This document shows positions 40,382 through 48,242 of a stretch of DNA of 53,945 nt, one piece after another (within the stretch, counting starts at the first letter, position 1; each line of letters starts with the position of its first letter). Under the pieces are notes generated by a model. That model searched no databases, was not told the origin of the DNA, and saw nothing but the letters and a program-made list of their open reading frames with translations. Source of the DNA: Oscillospiraceae bacterium (GTDB lineage: Bacteria > Bacillota > Clostridia > Oscillospirales > Ruminococcaceae); contig JAFWQJ010000041.1 in assembly GCA_017545185.1 (NCBI GenBank), forward strand, positions 1 through 53,945. Direction: 5' to 3'. The translations under genes were made by a program, and so were the position numbers.

Positions 40382-41671
40382 TCAGTATCCAAAGTCAAGA
40401 TCGCTGTCGTCAATATGAACCAGGACGTTCCGGCATTCATATTCCTGTCCGCCGGACTGTACAAAGAAAACAGGGTCTTTCTTGCTCTCGGTGATATCAC
40501 AGCGGTAAGCGAGCTTCTGCTCTTTTGTGACATCATTGAACACATCCGCCGGGACATTGAGCCGCACCTGTTCGTCTTTATGCAGGAAGCTGATATAGTA
40601 GTCGGTCGTTCTGCCCTGCTCGCGTTCCTTTTCTCCGAGGACGACATCCGCAAAGTAAGGCTCGGTGCCGGGCTTTCCGTTTGTCGTGAGCAGACGTCCG
40701 TCCACCCACTGGTCATATTCATAGTAATACTTGGTGCGCGGTTCGGATGCGTAGATCGGCTCGTCGTAATACTCCGTTTCGTAGCGCATCAGAACTGCAC
40801 CGGGCTGCACGGTGCAGGCTGTCAGCGGGAACGGCATCTGAAAGACACCGAACTGACCGTCGCCGTAGTCCTCCCAGCCGCCGTCGTCCCAGTCATCGCC
40901 GCCGCCCCAGTCCCAGTCGTCATCGTCGTCCCAGTCGTCATCGTCATCCACCCAGACCTCGCGGGAACGCCGCTCGTAGTGGTCAACGTATTCATACTGT
41001 TCGGTCGCCGTGCGGAGCAGTCTTGCATTTTCGGGGAGCTTCCAGTCATTGCCCTCAAAGGTCCTGAGCTCCTCGATGTAGACACCGCACTCCCAGTAGG
41101 CATCCGTCAGATCGGCGGTGCGGACCTTTTTGCTGCTTGCCTTGTCGATCGCCGTGCTGATGCCCGCAATGATAAACATGATGCCGAAGAAAGCGCCCAT
41201 GATGATCGTGGCGAGCAGGCATCCGGATTTCTTCTGGGTTTTCGGTTTTGCCGGAGCAGACGTTGGCTTTGGCTCCGGCTCGTTTTTGACATCGTGATAT
41301 TTTTCGGTGCTTTCGGATCTGTTTGCGCCGCAGTAGGCGCAGACCTGTACGGCATCGTCATTCTGCTGCTGGCAGTAGGGGCAGATCCAGTTTGCCTTCC
41401 GGATGCGCACCGCGTCATTGCCGGAGACCTCATCGACAAACTCAATGAGATCGTTCCGCAGATAGAACTTGACCTTTCTGTCGCGCGGTCTGCCGCAGCC
41501 GGGGCATTCCTTGTGGTCTGCGCGGATGCCCTTGGTCTGGCAGCTTGCGCAGTCCCAGTAGCCCCAGCGGTTTCGTTTTTTGCCGCAGCGGGGACATTTG
41601 ATCTTATCGCCGCCGATATCGTTCAGACCGCACTGCGGGCATTTCCAGTTTGAATGCTGCTGCTGATCCAT
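40382..41671 (-). CDS. Zinc-ribbon membrane protein with Asp-rich outer segment (paralogue 1)
   Basis: 429 residues with the same N-terminal set of zinc knuckles (WKCPQCG, CPRCGKKRNRWGYWDCASC, CPGCGRPRD, CPYCQQQN, CAYCGANR). A Pro/Lys linker and one membrane helix (about 150-173; GCLLATIIMGAFFGIMFIIAG) follow. The outer domain holds a striking Asp/Trp/Gly-rich run (about 243-270; DDDDDWDDDDDWDWGG) that could bind metal. It lies between era and the paralogue at 39474, where other Firmicutes carry no such genes. GGAG precedes the ATG at 41671. Confidence 0.78.
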   Translation of the reverse strand: MDQQQHSNWKCPQCGLNDIGGDKIKCPRCGKKRNRWGYWDCASCQTKGIRADHKECPGCGRPRDRKVKFYLRNDLIEFVDEVSGNDAVRIRKANWICPYCQQQNDDAVQVCAYCGANRSESTEKYHDVKNEPEPKPTSAPAKPKTQKKSGCLLATIIMGAFFGIMFIIAGISTAIDKASSKKVRTADLTDAYWECGVYIEELRTFEGNDWKLPENARLLRTATEQYEYVDHYERRSREVWVDDDDDWDDDDDWDWGGGDDWDDGGWEDYGDGQFGVFQMPFPLTACTVQPGAVLMRYETEYYDEPIYASEPRTKYYYEYDQWVDGRLLTTNGKPGTEPYFADVVLGEKEREQGRTTDYYISFLHKDEQVRLNVPADVFNDVTKEQKLAYRCDITESKKDPVFFVQSGGQEYECRNVLVHIDDSDLDFGY

Positions 41672-41708
41672 TCTGTACTCCTTTTCTGTGTCAGATCGCC
41701 GCCGGGGT

Positions 41709-42620
41709 TCACTGGTTGAAATTCAGTCCGAACTGTTCAAGCAGCATATCGCGGTTGCGCCAGTCCTCCTTGACCTTGACCCATGTCTGCAGATTGACCT
41801 GGATCCGGAAGAACTTTTCGAGTTCTCTGCGCGCATTGGCACCGACCTTTTTCAGCATGGAGCCGTTCTTGCCGATGATGATGCGCTTGTGGGATTCCTT
41901 TTCGCAGTAGATGAGCACAGAGATATTGAGGATATCCTTGTCCTCTCTCTCGGAGAAGGACTCCGTCACGACAGCGATGCCGTGCGGGACCTCATCCTGC
42001 AGCAGATAAAGGAGCTGTTCCCGGACGATCTCCGCCGCGAGCACGCGCTCCGGCTGATCGGTGATCATGTCCTCGGGGAAGTAATGCGGCCCGTCAGCGG
42101 CTCTCTGCATGAGCTCGTCGAGCACCGCCTGTACGCCGTCGTTTTTGGTGACGGAAACAGGGATCAGCGCAGCGGGATGCCAGCGCTCCTCCGCGGCCAC
42201 GAGCAGCGGTGCGAGCTTTGATTTATCGCTCAGCAGGTCGATCTTGTTATAGAGGAAGATGACCGGCGTGCCCTGCTTGGTGAGGTTGTCCAGCATGATC
42301 TGCTCCTGCTCGCCGAGCGGCTTGGTGCAGTCCTGCATAAAGATCACGCAGTCGATATCCGAAACGGCCTCTCTGGCCGCCTTCAGCATCTGGTCGCCGA
42401 GTTTGGTCTGCGCTCTGTGCAGGCCGGGCGTATCGGTAAAGACGAGCTGCGTCTGTCCGATGTTCCGGATGCCGGTGATGCGGGTGCGGGTCGTCTGCGG
42501 CTTGGGGCTGACGGACGCGATCTTCTCGCCGATCAGCGCATTGAGCAGCGAGGATTTGCCGGCATTGGTATGCCCGGCGATCGCCGCAAAGAGAATTTTT
42601 GTCTTGCCGTTATCCTGCAT
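41709..42620 (-). CDS. era: GTPase Era
   Basis: 303 residues. G1 GHTNAGKSSLL, G2 TTRTR, G3 DTPGLHRA, G4 NKID and G5 VSVTK mark the GTPase domain (1-175). The C-terminal KH domain (about 205-290) has IIGKNGSMLKKVG. Era binds the 3' end of 16S rRNA and helps 30S assembly. It follows ybeY by 3 bases, as in many Firmicutes. Confidence 0.97.
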   Translation of the reverse strand: MQDNGKTKILFAAIAGHTNAGKSSLLNALIGEKIASVSPKPQTTRTRITGIRNIGQTQLVFTDTPGLHRAQTKLGDQMLKAAREAVSDIDCVIFMQDCTKPLGEQEQIMLDNLTKQGTPVIFLYNKIDLLSDKSKLAPLLVAAEERWHPAALIPVSVTKNDGVQAVLDELMQRAADGPHYFPEDMITDQPERVLAAEIVREQLLYLLQDEVPHGIAVVTESFSEREDKDILNISVLIYCEKESHKRIIIGKNGSMLKKVGANARRELEKFFRIQVNLQTWVKVKEDWRNRDMLLEQFGLNFNQ

Positions 42621-42623
42621 GGA

Positions 42624-43133
42624 TCACTCCTGCTCCTCCGGCACGATATAGCTGGTATCCTTGGAGAAGCCGAGCTTTTCGAGGACAGACTCCTCCTTCT
42701 CGCGCATCTGGCGCTGTTCGAGCGAGGACTTCTCGTGGTCGTAGCCGAGCAGATGCAGCATGGAGTGCACGGTCAGGAACGCGACCTCGCGCTCGAGCAC
42801 ATGCCCGTACATTTTTGCCTGCTTGACCGCCATTTCCATGGAGATGACGATATCGCCGAGCAGCACAAAGCCGTTTTCAGCGTTGATCTCGAGGTGATCG
42901 CCCTCGCAGAGCGGGAATGAGAGCACATCGGTCTCCGTGTCCTTGTTGCGGTACTGCGCGTTCAGCTTGCGGATCTCCTCATTGTTGACGAAGGAGACGC
43001 TGACCTCGGTGTCATGCCCGAAGCCCTCCGTGGTGAGCACAGCCTGACAGCAGCGGCGGATCAGCAGACGGATTCCGACCGGGATCTTCACCTCATGCTG
43101 TGTGTCTTTGATGTAAACCTTCAGCTTAGCCAT
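42624..43133 (-). CDS. ybeY: Endoribonuclease YbeY
   Basis: 169 residues. The zinc site HSMLHLLGYDHE (H-x3-H-x5-H) sits near the C-terminus, and ETDVLSFPL near the middle is typical. It acts in 16S rRNA maturation and ribosome quality control. The ATG at 43133 overlaps the phoH stop by 8 bases and an AAAGGAAAAAGAG stretch precedes it; longer frames upstream have no better site. Confidence 0.95.
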   Translation of the reverse strand: MAKLKVYIKDTQHEVKIPVGIRLLIRRCCQAVLTTEGFGHDTEVSVSFVNNEEIRKLNAQYRNKDTETDVLSFPLCEGDHLEINAENGFVLLGDIVISMEMAVKQAKMYGHVLEREVAFLTVHSMLHLLGYDHEKSSLEQRQMREKEESVLEKLGFSKDTSYIVPEEQE

Positions 43134-44130
43134 TTTTACTCTTTTTCCTTTCATGATGATTTTGAGCATTCCTCTGCTCATGATTCGCGTCATTTGCGTA
43201 AGCGGTGATAATATCCTGCACGAGCTTATGCCGGACGACATCCTTCTCCGAAAATTCGTGGATCGCGATATCGTCAACGGTTTTCAGCACGCGCATAGCT
43301 TCGATCAGGCCGGAGCGCTTGGGGTCCGGCAGGTCGATCTGGGTGATGTCACCCGTGATGACCATTTTGCTGCCCTCGCCGAGACGGGTGAGGAACATTT
43401 TGATCTGCTCCGAAGTCGTGTTCTGCGCCTCATCGAGGATGATGAACGCATGGTCGAGCGTGCGCCCGCGCATATAGGCGAGCGGAGCGATCTCGATGAT
43501 ATTCTTTTCGAGGTCGCGCCCGACGGTCTCGCTGCCGAGCATCTCAAACAGCGCGTCGTAGAGCGGCCGCAGATAGGGATCGACCTTGTCCTGCAGGTCG
43601 CCGGGCAAAAAGCCGAGCTTTTCGCCTGCCTCGACGGCGGGGCGGGTCAGGATGATGCGGGAGATATCCCCTGCCTTCAGTGCCTTGACGGCCATCGCAA
43701 CGGCGAGATAGGTCTTGCCGGTACCGGCGGGGCCGATGCCGAGCACGATCGTGTTCGCCGCGATCGCATCGAGATACTGCTTCTGACCGACGGTGCGCGG
43801 CCGGACGGCCTTTCCGGTGACGGTCAGGCTGACCGCATCGGCCGAGAGCCTGCGGACCTCCTCCGCGGCGTCCTCCGCGACCATGGAAACGACATAGCGC
43901 GCAGTCTGGTCATTGAGGCCGGTGCCGCTGCGCACATTCTGAAGCAGGATATCGAGTGCCTGCTCTGCTTTTTCGATATTTTCCTCCGAACCGGAGATCT
44001 TGATGCCGGTGTTGCGGTTGACGATCACGACCTGAAACTTCTTCTGGATCAGGTTGATGTTGGCGTCATAGCTGCCGAACACCGCAGCGATCTCATCCGG
44101 CTGCGGAGCATTCCAAATTTTTTCTGCCAT
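43126..44130 (-). CDS. phoH: PhoH-like ATPase
   Basis: 334 residues. An N-terminal KH-like part (about 20-70; NTGIKISGSEENIE) is followed by the PhoH ATPase core with Walker A IGPAGTGKTYLA, ILTRPAVEAGEKLGFLPGD and Walker B FIILDEAQNTT. A Lys/Asn-rich tail ends it. The ATG at 44130 has AAAGGAG 16 bases upstream, a rather long distance. An ATG at 44232 in frame would add 34 residues and cannot be ruled out. It lies between yqfD and ybeY as in Bacillus. Confidence 0.93.
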   Translation of the reverse strand: MAEKIWNAPQPDEIAAVFGSYDANINLIQKKFQVVIVNRNTGIKISGSEENIEKAEQALDILLQNVRSGTGLNDQTARYVVSMVAEDAAEEVRRLSADAVSLTVTGKAVRPRTVGQKQYLDAIAANTIVLGIGPAGTGKTYLAVAMAVKALKAGDISRIILTRPAVEAGEKLGFLPGDLQDKVDPYLRPLYDALFEMLGSETVGRDLEKNIIEIAPLAYMRGRTLDHAFIILDEAQNTTSEQIKMFLTRLGEGSKMVITGDITQIDLPDPKRSGLIEAMRVLKTVDDIAIHEFSEKDVVRHKLVQDIITAYANDANHEQRNAQNHHERKKSKNG

Positions 44131-44301
44131 TCGACTTTCAGTGTAAGCTCCTTTGCAGTAGCGATTCTGCGCAGCCCGTAACCGGGCGGCGGCAGTTGTA
44201 TCCCGGGAAAGGCTGCGTAAGATTTTCAACATCGCGCACGAATCCCCCGAAAACTATTTTCATTATACCACAAACGGGCGTAAAATGGAATAGTTTTAGG
44301 A

Positions 44302-45453
44302 TTATTTCACAAAAATTTCACTTGTTTTCCCGATAACCCCTTCAAAAACATAGTTGATTTTCAGCATAATGCCCAAATCTGTCCGGTTAAATTTTTCATC
44401 TCTGCTGATAATTATATCATTTGCATGGAAATTGTGCTCAAAGCGCACAGCGGATTCCTCCAGCAGAGCCCTTGCTTCCTCCTCGGAAAAGACGGTGACG
44501 GCGGTGTCCTGCACGGTATAGATTCTGTGTATCAGCTGGAAGGGCAGCCGCTTTCCGAAAAGGATCAGCGGGGTGCGGGTCTCATCGCAGCGGGTGAGCG
44601 GCGCATCCGGCACGCGGAACCCGATGCCGAGCGGCAGCTCCTGCCCGAGGACTGCAAGCAGCGTCTGCGTTTTCACCTCGCTGCTGACGGGCAGCTCCGC
44701 GACGAACGGCTGCTCTTTGGTGAACACCGCCGGATAGCGTGCAGTGACGGTGCCGTCCGCATGATAACAGCGGCTGATGCCGCAGGGATCGGCCTGCACG
44801 CCGGAAATGAGCAGGTCGCCGGGTCTGACGAGATCGCCGGCCTGTACGCGGGGAAAGCCGCAGCGCACGTTCATGCTGACGATCTCTGCGGGCACATCGG
44901 CAATGATGTTGCAGGGCATCCGGTCATGCTTCATATCCGGCGGGGGCGTTTCCTCGGTCAGATCGACGATGAGCCTGCCGCCCTCCTGCCGCACGGTGAT
45001 CCATTCGATGTCGCTGACGGCAAGGCGCATCCGCTGTTCGAGCCAGTTATACTGTATGCTGCGGAACGGCACGCCCTCCGTGACGCCGAGATTTTCGAGC
45101 GCGGCGCGCAGCTCGGATTCGGGGATGCGGCCGTTCCCGGTGATGCATATTTCGCGGACGGTCGCGCCGCAGGTATAGAGAAGCAGCATCCCGCAGAGCA
45201 GACCCGCGGCAAAGCCGTACCGTCTGCGGTAGGGCATCAGCGGAAAGCGGAGCCCGCGCCGTTCGGTGATCACGAGCTGTATGCGGTATTCGTCCGCGAG
45301 TGCGGAGAGCCGTTTTTCGTTTTTTGCAGCGGTATCGGCATAGAACACGCTGCCGCGGATCTGCTGATTTTTGCAGGCGATCCCGCGGAACCGCATTGCA
45401 TCGCGGAACGCAGAAAGCCGCCCGCCGGACGCCGAAAAGCTGATAACGGCCAT
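44302..45453 (-). CDS. yqfD: Sporulation protein YqfD
   Basis: 383 residues. GGAGG at 45459-45463 places the start at 45453 (MAVISFSA). It has an N-terminal cytoplasmic domain (about 1-85), a single membrane helix (about 88-105; YGFAAGLLCGMLLLYTCG) and a large outer region. That region begins VREICITGNGRIPESEL, a POTRA-like pattern, with MNVRCGFPRVQAGDLVRPGDLLISG later. YqfD is needed in the mother cell at engulfment in Bacillus. Between it and yqfC stands repeat copy R6, an interruption of a normally tight pair. Confidence 0.88.
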   Translation of the reverse strand: MAVISFSASGGRLSAFRDAMRFRGIACKNQQIRGSVFYADTAAKNEKRLSALADEYRIQLVITERRGLRFPLMPYRRRYGFAAGLLCGMLLLYTCGATVREICITGNGRIPESELRAALENLGVTEGVPFRSIQYNWLEQRMRLAVSDIEWITVRQEGGRLIVDLTEETPPPDMKHDRMPCNIIADVPAEIVSMNVRCGFPRVQAGDLVRPGDLLISGVQADPCGISRCYHADGTVTARYPAVFTKEQPFVAELPVSSEVKTQTLLAVLGQELPLGIGFRVPDAPLTRCDETRTPLILFGKRLPFQLIHRIYTVQDTAVTVFSEEEARALLEESAVRFEHNFHANDIIISRDEKFNRTDLGIMLKINYVFEGVIGKTSEIFVK

Positions 45454-45474
45454 GGGAACCTCCTGAGTGCTTTC

Positions 45475-45924
45475 ATGTCGGGCGCAGGATATATACAGAA
45501 GCCGCTTTCGCGGCATGAGGTACAAGACTGTCGGGCGCCCCGACCAAAGGGCTCCCGCCCTTTGGAAACCTGCACGCCCGGTCACTCGTCGCGACTGCGT
45601 CGCTCCTACGTGCTGCGGGCGCTGCGGATTGCTCTGCAATCCGCTTGGAATAAGGTATCCGCTTCGCGGATGCTATTTCAGAATGGGAGCCGCTCTTACC
45701 GGCTCCCAAGCCCTTCGTGCGCTTGAACGCGAGGGGAATTTCGCGCTCTGCGGAGCGCGACAAGGGCTCCGCCCTTAATCCGCAAACTTTTGAAAAAGTT
45801 TGATCAAAACTTTTATTTTTGCCCGACCGGTTACGCCCCCTTTATCCACATAACGGGGTCTGGGGACTGGTCCCCAGCGGGGGCTTGGGGGCAGCGCCCC
45901 CATTTCTGATGCATCGCAGATACC
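45475..45924 (-). repeat. Hairpin-mosaic element, copy R6, within the yqfC-yqfD operon
   Basis: Fills the gap between two genes of one operon. On the minus strand it starts at the last base of the yqfC stop (TAG then GTATC). B is GGGGGCGCTGCCCCC and C is GGGGACCAGTCCCC. Then come AAAGTTTTGATCAAACTTT, GCGCTCCGCAGAGCGC, a GTAAGAG-loop stem (45685-45707) and an inverted copy of A (GGTATCCGCTTCGCGGATG on the plus strand, 45654-45672). The terminator module D has been lost: between C and the GGTCGGGC segment only GGATAAAGGGGGCG remains. Confidence 0.85.
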
Positions 45925-46151
45925 TACAACCCTCCGTCGTATTCGAGGGCGCAGATGCGGCCGGAGACATGAAGGCCGCCGTCGGCGTAATCGGACGCAG
46001 TCAGCCCGTGCCCCCAGACGGCGACCCTGTGCCCGCCGGTCTCAACAAGCACGAGCATCTCGCTGCATTCGAGCAGCCGTCTGCACCGGTCAAAGAAAAT
46101 ATCCGTATTGCCGCACAGTTCAATGCGGTCGTCAAACAGCGGCATCCGCAT
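45924..46151 (-). CDS. yqfC: Sporulation protein YqfC (YabP/YqfC family)
   Basis: 75 residues, short for the family. The pattern RIELCGNTDIFFDRCRRLLE, VETGGHRVAVWGHGLTASDY and DGGLHVSGRICALEY fits YabP/YqfC beta-strand proteins (L-x-G near the start, G-x-x-L, and V-x-G-x-I near the end). Its position before yqfD and opposite ylbJ supports the call. GAAGGGAG stands before the ATG at 46151. The stop TAG (45926-45924) shares its last G with element R6. Members localise at the forespore and help spore formation. Confidence 0.82.
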   Translation of the reverse strand: MRMPLFDDRIELCGNTDIFFDRCRRLLECSEMLVLVETGGHRVAVWGHGLTASDYADGGLHVSGRICALEYDGGL

Positions 46152-46222
46152 GAGATCACGCTCCCTTCGGTTCTCAGAGCAATATATTCCGCATATACCG
46201 GAAACAGAACGGGGGCGTATTC

Positions 46223-47287
46223 ATGGAACTGATCCGGAAACGCAGCGGCGCGGCGATCGGCCTGCTGCTGTTGATTTTGCTGATCCTGCTTGCACAGAAC
46301 GGCGCAGCGGCCGCAGATATTCTGCGGGAACGCGTCACGCTCTGCCTGCAAACGCTGATCCCCGCGCTCTACGGCTGCACGGCGGCGGCTTTGCTCCTGC
46401 GGGAGACCGGCGCGGCAGAGCGGCTCGGCGCGGGCTGTAAGCGGACGGCTCATCTGCTCGGCATCCCTGCGGACAGGCTTGCGGTATTCGCGGTCAGCCA
46501 GCTTGCGGGCTATCCGGTCGGTTCGCTGCTGCTGCGCGATCTGCCCGCGCGGGCACGGCGCACGGAGCGTCTCTGCGCACTTTGCTACGGCTGCGGCCCC
46601 GCATTTGCCGTCGGATTTGCGGGCGGAACGCTGTTCGGGGACGCCTTTGCCGGCTGGATGCTCCTCTGCGCGTGTATCCTCTCGAACCTGCTGCTCGCGC
46701 TGCTGGCGCGCCGGAGCATCCCGCATACGCCGCCGCCCCCGCCCGTGCAGCTGCATTTTTCCGCGGAAATGCTGCCGGATACGGCATCCGGCACCATGAA
46801 GACCATGTCGCAGATCTGCGGTATGGTGCTGCTGTTCGGTGTCGTGCGCGCACTCTGCGACCTGCTCGGCGTGACGGCCGCGGCAGTCCGGTTCGGCGGC
46901 CTGTTCGGGGTCAATGCGCAGACCGCCCGCGCCGTGTTTTCCTGTATTCTGGATGTGACGCAGCTTCCGGCGCTGTTCCGCTGCGGGTTATCCTACCGCC
47001 TGCTGCTCTCCCTGACCGGCGCGCTGTTATCCTTCGGCGGGCTCTGCGTGATGCTTCAGTGTCAGGCAGTCGGCCGCGGGAACTGCCGGCTCCGGACGCT
47101 CATTTTCATGCGTATTTTTGCGGCTGTTCTGACTTTCTTGCTGCTATATGCAGCCGCCCCGCTGCATGTTCCCACGGAGACCGCCGCCGTATTCGCACCG
47201 CGGACGGCAGTTTCCGGCAGCGGCTCGGTACTGCCCGCTCTGCTGATTATTTGCACAGGATTTCCATTTCTTATAAAAAAGGACTAG
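46223..47287 (+). CDS. ylbJ: Sporulation integral membrane protein YlbJ
   Basis: 354 residues with about eight membrane helices. The motifs VSQLAGYPVGSLLL (about 91-104) and LCYGCGPAFAVGFAGGTLFGD (given in parts, about 120-140) are those of YlbJ, a nucleoside-recognition (gate) family protein used in spore development. It is read away from yqfC, and their starts are 71 bases apart, so a shared control region lies at 46152-46222. I could not find a convincing sigma-E or sigma-A promoter there. GGGGGCG before the ATG is a weak ribosome site. Confidence 0.82.
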   Translation: MELIRKRSGAAIGLLLLILLILLAQNGAAAADILRERVTLCLQTLIPALYGCTAAALLLRETGAAERLGAGCKRTAHLLGIPADRLAVFAVSQLAGYPVGSLLLRDLPARARRTERLCALCYGCGPAFAVGFAGGTLFGDAFAGWMLLCACILSNLLLALLARRSIPHTPPPPPVQLHFSAEMLPDTASGTMKTMSQICGMVLLFGVVRALCDLLGVTAAAVRFGGLFGVNAQTARAVFSCILDVTQLPALFRCGLSYRLLLSLTGALLSFGGLCVMLQCQAVGRGNCRLRTLIFMRIFAAVLTFLLLYAAAPLHVPTETAAVFAPRTAVSGSGSVLPALLIICTGFPFLIKKD

Positions 47288-47313
47288 ACAAACTGAAAAA
47301 AATATGTTATAAT
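47285..47313 (+). promoter_or_regulatory. Sigma-A promoter of the Cys/Ala-rich protein gene
   Basis: TAGACA (47285-47290), a 17-base spacer and TATAAT (47308-47313). It begins within the stop codon of ylbJ. Confidence 0.82.
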
Positions 47314-47385
47314 GGAGAAAATCACAGGCATATACGCAGAGTCAGCCGGATTCTGCGGTCTGCCGGCTGAACGAGGTGAACAGTA

Positions 47386-48147
47386 ATGGGACTTTTTGAT
47401 GTATTCTCCAAGGGCGGAAAGTACTTTGGAAAAGCAATTGAGCCGAAATGCGAATACTGCGATTACGGCAACCGCTCCAAAGACGGCAATAAGGTGCTGT
47501 GTACGAAAAAAGGTCTGGTCGATGCAGGCTATCACTGTCCGAAATTCCTGTATTCCCCGCTGAAGCGTATCCCTGTCAAGCAGCTTGAGCGTGTCGGCTG
47601 GCTGGAAGGCGATTATGAGGAAAAGGATTTCGACGAGATCAAAAAGCAGAAGGAAGCTGCAGAGCAGCAGGCAGTTGCAGAGGTCAAGCAGGCTGCTGCC
47701 GAGATGACGGCGAAGGCCAAAGCCGAGGCGGAGGAGATCCGCAGAAAGGCTGAGGAAGAAGCCGCAGCGATCCGCAAAAAGGCGGAGGCAGATGCCGCAA
47801 AGAAGACCGCCGAGGCTGCAAAGCTGGCAGAGCAGGCTGCAAAGAACGCAGCAGCTGCCGCAAAGCCGGCCGTGACGGCGCCGCAGGCCGCAAGACCTGC
47901 CGCACAGACAACGACGACAGTCAATTTCCCGCCCGTGACCCCGCAGACTTCCGTGCGGACACCGGCTGCCCAGCAGGCACCGACCCGTCCGACGACGCCT
48001 GTCATGAACGGCGGAGACCTTGCGTCTCTGGCTGCAATGGCAGAGTCCGCAGGCGAATATGTGCCGCCGGTGCAGGAGGCAGCAAAGCCTGAAAAAGCCG
48101 CACCGGATCTGAGTGCGCCGGATCTCGGCACACTGAGCAATATGTAA
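47386..48147 (+). CDS. Cys-containing N-terminal domain plus Ala-rich coiled coil, unknown function
   Basis: 253 residues, start ATG at 47386 after GAGGTG. Cys22, Cys25, Cys39 and Cys51 (KCEYCDYG ... VLCTKKG ... YHCPKFLY) probably bind one metal. A positively charged PLKRIPVKQLERV stretch follows. Residues about 78-160 are a heptad-rich coiled coil with many Ala, Glu and Lys (AEAEEIRRKAEEEAAAIRKK). A Pro/Thr/Ala-rich disordered tail ends it. I recognise the N-terminal CxxC ... C ... C-P-K-F pattern as recurrent in Ruminococcaceae, without a known role. Confidence 0.75.
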   Translation: MGLFDVFSKGGKYFGKAIEPKCEYCDYGNRSKDGNKVLCTKKGLVDAGYHCPKFLYSPLKRIPVKQLERVGWLEGDYEEKDFDEIKKQKEAAEQQAVAEVKQAAAEMTAKAKAEAEEIRRKAEEEAAAIRKKAEADAAKKTAEAAKLAEQAAKNAAAAAKPAVTAPQAARPAAQTTTTVNFPPVTPQTSVRTPAAQQAPTRPTTPVMNGGDLASLAAMAESAGEYVPPVQEAAKPEKAAPDLSAPDLGTLSNM

Positions 48148-48184
48148 GGGCATCATGAAATAAAGAGGGATTGAAAAAAGACGG

Positions 48185-48219
48185 AATCAGCCTGAGAGCC
48201 GCGCGCTTTCAGGCTGATA
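48185..48219 (+). promoter_or_regulatory. Strong 5' UTR hairpin before the nucleoside phosphorylase gene
   Basis: ATCAGCCTGA and TCAGGCTGAT form a perfect 10-bp stem around a 15-base GC-rich loop, 23 bases before the GGAGG site. There is no T run, so it is not a terminator. It could be an mRNA stabiliser or a regulatory stem. Confidence 0.4.
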
Positions 48220-48242
48220 TCGTATCAGAACGGAGGACAGAT

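Noticed and set aside
44131-44301. Extra coding sequence between phoH and yqfD
   Set aside because: The 34-residue upstream extension of phoH is possible, but its composition is not conserved-looking; it is left as an alternative start only.
46152-46222. Sigma-E promoters between yqfC and ylbJ
   Set aside because: AT-rich stretches (AATATATTCCGCATATA) are present, but no pair of -35 and -10 boxes with the right spacing was found on either strand.
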